Shown: piece by piece, positions 7,449 through 9,966 of the stretch
Position numbering within the stretch: the stretch's first letter is position 1
How the letters are laid out: every line of letters starts with the position of its first letter
Assembly (NCBI GenBank): GCA_016839955.1
Contig: JAEOTI010000269.1
Coordinates: 1-9,966, forward strand
Origin: Candidatus Hodarchaeota archaeon
Lineage (GTDB): Archaea; Asgardarchaeota; Heimdallarchaeia; Hodarchaeales; YT1-057
DNA length: 9,966 bases
Direction of reading: 5' to 3'
Translations under genes and position numbers: made by a program
The notes under the pieces: model-generated
What the model saw: the letters and a program-made list of their open reading frames with translations, nothing else
The model's database searches: none
What the model was told of the DNA's origin: nothing

Positions 7449-7531
7449 ATGAAATACTATTATCAGGAGCATATAATTGGCAATCAAAGGATGAAAGCAG
7501 ACGGGAAAAAATCCTGGGGGGAACTTCATGG
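7449..7531 (+). pseudogene. methyltransferase gene, 5' part, interrupted by IS607 element
   Basis: Seen: ATG with a strong ribosome site opens a frame of 27 codons beginning MKYYYQEHIIGNQRMKADGK and ending …WGELH plus GG of the next codon. The frame then reads into the IS element for about 43 meaningless residues to a stop at 7661. Joining 7531 to 9763 gives …ELHG-NPNDLEVFSSHLF… without a frame break, so this is the N-terminus of the methyltransferase continued at 9761. Such N-termini (YY-x-QEH-x-x-x-x-QR…W-x-ELHG) precede the SAM domain in a subset of class I methyltransferases. As it stands the gene is inactivated, although precise excision would restore it. No decay is visible in either fragment, consistent with recent insertion. 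Confidence 0.8.
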
Positions 7532-7640
7532 GAACCGTTCCTTTCTTTATAGACATCTATTCCAATGCCTATCCACTCAACATTTGTTGAATAGGAGCCC
7601 CGCTAGGACGGTTGAGCGGGATACCAGTCGCCATATAGGG
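7511..7640 (-). ncRNA. predicted omega/reRNA guide RNA of TnpB
   Basis: TnpB nucleases use an RNA made from the 3' end of tnpB and the right end, with the guide taken from flanking DNA. Seen on the minus strand: hairpin A, CCCGCT/AGCGGG (plus 7599-7604 with 7615-7620). Hairpin B has outer stem CCTAT/ATAGG (7568-7572 with 7591-7595) and inner stem TCAACA/TGTTGA (7577-7582 with 7585-7590). A possible 9-bp pairing between the loop side of A (7611-7619) and the arm of B (7573-7581), with one G.U, could be a pseudoknot or a competing fold. The tnpB stop codon lies inside hairpin B. The scaffold would end at 7532 and the guide would be complementary sequence at about 7511-7531, inside the methyltransferase. 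The 5' end is not determinable from the sequence. Confidence 0.6.
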
Positions 7641-9149
7641 GACAGGCTTTGCATATTTTAAGCTATAACGCTTTTTACGTTGTGCTTGCGACATCCGATA
7701 GATATTAATCGCTGCAATATAATCCCGGTCAGCTAGATACGAACAAGAGAGACAATGAAACATGCGACCTCTCTTATTAAATCTCATAGACCGAGAGTCA
7801 ATAATTTTTCTGCCTTTCTGCCCACAGCGGGGACAATAACTCGACGTCCAGCGAGGACTCACCCGGTGGATTTTGATACCAAACTGCTTGGCTTTATACA
7901 AGAGTATTTCATAGAGGGATCCACGAAGCCAATTTGAGAGTTTACGGGACAATTTCCGCTTGTTCTTCGGGGGTTCATAGGTACGTAAGTCTTCTAAAAT
8001 TAGGGTGTGACAGTGCCATTGGAGTGCGGTCTCAAGGAGCTGATTACTCGTCATATGTAAGACTTCTTCTCGATAGCGGTTCAGTTTGCAGTAAAAACGT
8101 TCTCGTTCTTGGAACCGTCTTCCCTGCCCCAACCAATTCGATGGATAACTATCTAATTTCCGTTGAAGATTGGCAATATGGTGGTACAATTGCTCAATCT
8201 TGTGGAGCAGAGCATTCTCTGGTGACCAGAACAGAGGGCGACTAATCTGCGACCCAGCCTCAATTATTACCGAGGTCGTAAGATTAACCACTCCTAGGTC
8301 GGTTGCCAGCACTCTCTCTCCATTTAATTGATATTTCTGATTTATCTTTAGAGTCCACGCAAAGTCGAGGAAGGGAAGTGTTAATCCACCTTTAAGGGTG
8401 AGATATCGTAAAGTGGGGCGATGTGGTTTCGACTCTTCTGAGAGAATACGTTGTTGAATCTTAGAAGGGATCATGAGAGTAAAAGCGGTCCATGACCAAT
8501 CTCGTGTCGTTATAGGGTATCTTGTGTTAGGAAGTTTCATCTGAAGGTTTAAGTGCTCGTCCTGCTGGTCGATTATTATTGCCTGCCCATCATCAGGAGC
8601 ATAAGGTAAGATAAAATTACGAATAGCCGGTTTAACCAGTTTAACATAAGGAAGCTGAACAAAGACCGCTAAATCTAATCCTAATTTATAATAATACCTT
8701 CTTAAGGTCCGTAAGGTTTGACGAATTAGTGCCCAGCGATAGTACTTTCCATAAAAATTGCTTAACGTTAAGCCCACAGTTCTCACTAAGGTATCTAACT
8801 TGCCTTCAAGACCTGTAACTTGGATAATCTTAATGACATCCTCATAACAGTTCCAGCGTTTTCCTTGCGATCGTAGAATCCGTCCCACCTGTTCTGTGAT
8901 ACATCGACGGACTCGTGAAGGAAGATAGATCGCTTGTTCGTTGCTTGTCAATTGCGCCTGATGTTCGCCAACTACTTTGTAGGCTTTTTTCTGACTGGTT
9001 TGTAATCGATTTAGCCAGTCTTCAGACCATAATCCCTCTAATAATTGTTGTGCGGTGATTGTACTAAGTTCTTGTAACCAATCCACTCGTTTCCGCAACG
9101 TGGGGTCTTGGGGTAGTTTCAATGGATAGGAGCGAGTTAATGTCGTCAT
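7569..9149 (-). CDS. tnpB: TnpB, RNA-guided RuvC endonuclease of IS607 element
   Basis: Ancestor-type relative of Cas12: cuts DNA matching its guide RNA and helps the IS persist at, or return to, its donor site. Seen, numbering from ATG 9149 (526 residues): a helical N-terminal half. RuvC I is D284 in VLATDLGVVNLTTS, and RuvC II is E386 in HTLILEDLRTYEPP. The zinc ribbon is C439-x2-C442 … C466-x2-C469. RuvC III is D476 in ADRDYIAAINIYR. All catalytic positions are intact. The tail PYMATGIPLNRPSGAPIQQM overlaps the guide-RNA scaffold. An upstream in-frame ATG at 9218 would overlap tnpA by 73 nt and add a residue string unlike TnpB. ATG 9149 forms an ATGA overlap with the tnpA stop and is preferred. 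At 526 residues it is longer than the common ~400, mostly before RuvC I. Confidence 0.95.
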   Translation of the reverse strand: MTTLTRSYPLKLPQDPTLRKRVDWLQELSTITAQQLLEGLWSEDWLNRLQTSQKKAYKVVGEHQAQLTSNEQAIYLPSRVRRCITEQVGRILRSQGKRWNCYEDVIKIIQVTGLEGKLDTLVRTVGLTLSNFYGKYYRWALIRQTLRTLRRYYYKLGLDLAVFVQLPYVKLVKPAIRNFILPYAPDDGQAIIIDQQDEHLNLQMKLPNTRYPITTRDWSWTAFTLMIPSKIQQRILSEESKPHRPTLRYLTLKGGLTLPFLDFAWTLKINQKYQLNGERVLATDLGVVNLTTSVIIEAGSQISRPLFWSPENALLHKIEQLYHHIANLQRKLDSYPSNWLGQGRRFQERERFYCKLNRYREEVLHMTSNQLLETALQWHCHTLILEDLRTYEPPKNKRKLSRKLSNWLRGSLYEILLYKAKQFGIKIHRVSPRWTSSYCPRCGQKGRKIIDSRSMRFNKRGRMFHCLSCSYLADRDYIAAINIYRMSQAQRKKRYSLKYAKPVPYMATGIPLNRPSGAPIQQMLSG

Positions 9150-9709
9150 GCTTGACACACTGCTAATGCTTTCTTGGCTCTTCGTCTTGCAGAACGTCTT
9201 CCGTACAATCGGGCACAAAAGGAGGTAAGGACATCTATCATGTCTTGGACTAAATCATCTTTACATTCTGTTTCGTTTATTACGATAATTTTTCGATTCA
9301 ATGCGTCTAACGAAGCTTCTAAATATTCAAAACCAAAGCGGGTTAATCGATCTTGATGCTCTACTACAATGGTTTTGATGGTATCATCTGTTAAGAGTCG
9401 TAACAGTTTTTTCCGTTTTCCATTCAAAGCTGAGCCGATTTCCGTAATTTCCTTAGTAATTACTAGTTCCATTTCCGCGCAATAGTCCCGTAAGCGTTGC
9501 AATTGTCGTTCTAAATCACGTCTTTGGTCATGAGACGACACCCGGGCATATATTGCTATCTTCCCTTGCTCTTTAGCCCGATTTGGATAAATAATAATTG
9601 TTCCTGTTGGTAATTGTTCTGTAGGGTGTGGAATATTTCCCGTTTTGTACATACGCCACACAGTTTTGTAGGTAAGCCCCTTCAACTTCGCATATTCAGA
9701 AAGCTTCAT
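9146..9709 (-). CDS. tnpA: IS607-family serine recombinase/transposase TnpA
   Basis: Catalyses strand exchange for excision and integration of the element. Seen: 187 residues. An N-terminal MerR-like helix-turn-helix (MKLSEYAKLKGLTYKTVWRMYKTGNIP, residues 1-27) binds the ends. The serine recombinase domain starts at KIAIYARVSSHDQRRDLERQ (50-69), with R56 and nucleophile S58. EHQDRLTRFGFEYLE (about 117-131) carries the active-site arginines. The basic C-terminus RRSARRRAKKA is typical of small IS607 TnpA, and all key residues are present. Start: ATG 9709. A TTTTATAC element centred about 25 nt upstream and no Shine-Dalgarno suggest a leaderless archaeal transcript. The stop TGA overlaps the tnpB ATG (ATGA), so translation of tnpB is probably coupled. 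Confidence 0.95.
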   Translation of the reverse strand: MKLSEYAKLKGLTYKTVWRMYKTGNIPHPTEQLPTGTIIIYPNRAKEQGKIAIYARVSSHDQRRDLERQLQRLRDYCAEMELVITKEITEIGSALNGKRKKLLRLLTDDTIKTIVVEHQDRLTRFGFEYLEASLDALNRKIIVINETECKDDLVQDMIDVLTSFCARLYGRRSARRRAKKALAVCQA

Positions 9710-9730
9710 GTCAAATTTGTAGAGTTTTTA

Positions 9731-9738
9731 GTATAAAA
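9731..9738 (-). promoter_or_regulatory. TATA-like element of tnpA (leaderless)
   Basis: The minus strand reads TTTTATAC with its centre about 25 nt before the tnpA ATG (9709), the distance at which archaeal TATA boxes set the transcription start. It lies inside the left end, so the promoter travels with the element. No ribosome site precedes the ATG. Confidence 0.45.
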
Positions 9739-9755
9739 GGTCATAAAAAATAAAA
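9733..9755 (+). repeat. three ATAAAA repeats in the IS left end
   Basis: ATAAAA occurs at 9733-9738, 9743-9748 and 9750-9755, within 30 bp of the left junction. IS607 TnpA binds short sites near the ends, so these are candidate binding repeats, but they are low-complexity and one overlaps the TATA-like element. Confidence 0.3.
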
Positions 9756-9760
9756 CAGTT

Positions 9761-9966
9761 GGCAACCCTAATGATTTAGAGGTTTTCTCCTCTCATTTAT
9801 TTTTGGAAAGAATATTACCTCGACTTCATTTTTCAGCAACCAAACCAATTGTATTAGAGTATGGCTGTGGTACCGGTCCTGGTGCTTTGTATTTAGCCAA
9901 AAAGGGTTTTAGTGTTGATGGAATTGATTTGATTCCCACAGCCATTGAACAAGCAAAACAATTAGC
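9761..9966 (+). pseudogene. methyltransferase gene, 3' part, after IS607 element (runs off window)
   Basis: Seen: with the codon GGC at 9761-9763 the frame reads GNPNDLEVFSSHLFLERILP, then RLHFSATKPIVLEYGCGTGPGALYL and GFSVDGIDLIPTAIEQAKQLA to the window edge, without a stop. EYGCGTGPGA is SAM motif I and VDGIDLI the acidic motif II of a class I methyltransferase. The N-terminal 27 codons lie at 7449-7531 on the other side of the IS. This fragment has no start codon of its own before the SAM motif. It is a different family member from the methyltransferase at 181. Substrate unknown; the C-terminal half is outside the window. Confidence 0.85.

Larger units (their letters stand above)
7532..9762 (-). 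mobile_element. IS607-family insertion sequence (tnpA-tnpB), complete, 2,231 bp
   Basis: Minus-strand element: left end at 9762, tnpA, tnpB, right end at 7532. Boundaries come from rejoining the split host methyltransferase. Host sequence up to CATGG (7527-7531) continues at GGCAACC (9761 on), so one GG copy is shared and each end abuts a GG. IS607 recombinases act through a GG/CC-type dinucleotide core without target duplication, which fits. Because TGG is common to both junctions, the exact edge may slide by up to 3 nt, but the length stays 2,231 bp. There are no long terminal inverted repeats, as is normal for the family. Short dyads sit inside the right end: GGAAC-C-GTTCC (7531-7541) and ATAGA-CA-TCTAT (7549-7560). 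ATAAAA repeats sit at the left end. G+C is visibly higher than in the flanking genes, suggesting a recent origin from elsewhere. Confidence 0.93.

Noticed and set aside
7449..7661. A 70-residue protein starting at 7449
   Set aside because: Only its first 27 codons are host gene. The rest reads antisense through the IS right end, so it is a truncated product, not a small gene.
7305..8245. Open frames at 7305-7556 (-), 7755-7937 (+) and 7934-8245 (+)
   Set aside because: The first reads antisense across the methyltransferase start and IS end. The other two are antisense to tnpB. None has a ribosome site or recognisable domain.
7569..9149. TnpB as a Cas12 effector of a CRISPR system
   Set aside because: It is directly coupled to an IS607 TnpA, no repeat array or cas1/cas2 is present, and its size and tail fit TnpB.

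Overview
The window is AT-rich, with purine-rich Shine-Dalgarno sites ahead of most genes and T-tract terminators. It carries a flavin-based fatty-acid/acyl-CoA oxidation locus. A large secreted protein with an N-terminal signal, about two dozen N-glycosylation sequons and a C-terminal PGF + hydrophobic stretch + Arg tail (an archaeal PGF-CTERM-like anchor), plus TATA-like elements, point to an archaeon. An Asgard lineage (Heimdallarchaeia-like) would fit, but that is inference.

Layout, left to right. (1) At the left edge, on the minus strand and running out of the window, are the first 27 codons of an acyl-CoA dehydrogenase. (2) Divergent from it is a class I SAM methyltransferase (about 181-963). 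Its homologous reading frame extends well upstream of any ATG/GTG/TTG, so its start is abnormal. (3) etfB and a ferredoxin-fused etfA follow as a tight pair (1036-3042), ending near a T11 tract. (4) A glycoprotein-like surface protein (3268-5778) has a hairpin in its leader and a hairpin/T-tract terminator behind it. (5) A complete acyl-CoA dehydrogenase (5927-7189) also ends in a strong hairpin terminator. (6) A second, unrelated methyltransferase gene starts at 7449 but is cut after 27 codons by a 2,231-bp IS607-family element, and resumes in frame at 9761.

The IS607 element lies on the minus strand. It encodes a MerR-HTH/serine recombinase (TnpA) and a TnpB with all three RuvC acidic residues and the zinc ribbon, joined by an ATGA stop/start overlap. 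Both element boundaries carry a GG dinucleotide. Deleting one element length restores an uninterrupted methyltransferase frame (…ELHG|NPNDLEVF…), which fixes the boundaries almost to the base. The 3' end of tnpB and the 37 bp beyond it fold into strong hairpins with a possible 9-bp pseudoknot, as expected of an omega (reRNA) guide RNA. The predicted guide would be the methyltransferase sequence just outside the right end.

How the genes fit together: the two acyl-CoA dehydrogenases would pass electrons from acyl-CoA oxidation to the EtfBA flavoprotein. The ferredoxin domain on EtfA and the GDTAQVGP motif in EtfB suggest an ETF of the type linked to ferredoxin or electron bifurcation, rather than the simple mitochondrial type. 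The surface protein has no obvious metabolic link to this set. The IS element looks like a recent arrival: its coding genes are intact, it is visibly richer in G+C than its surroundings, and the interrupted gene has not visibly decayed.
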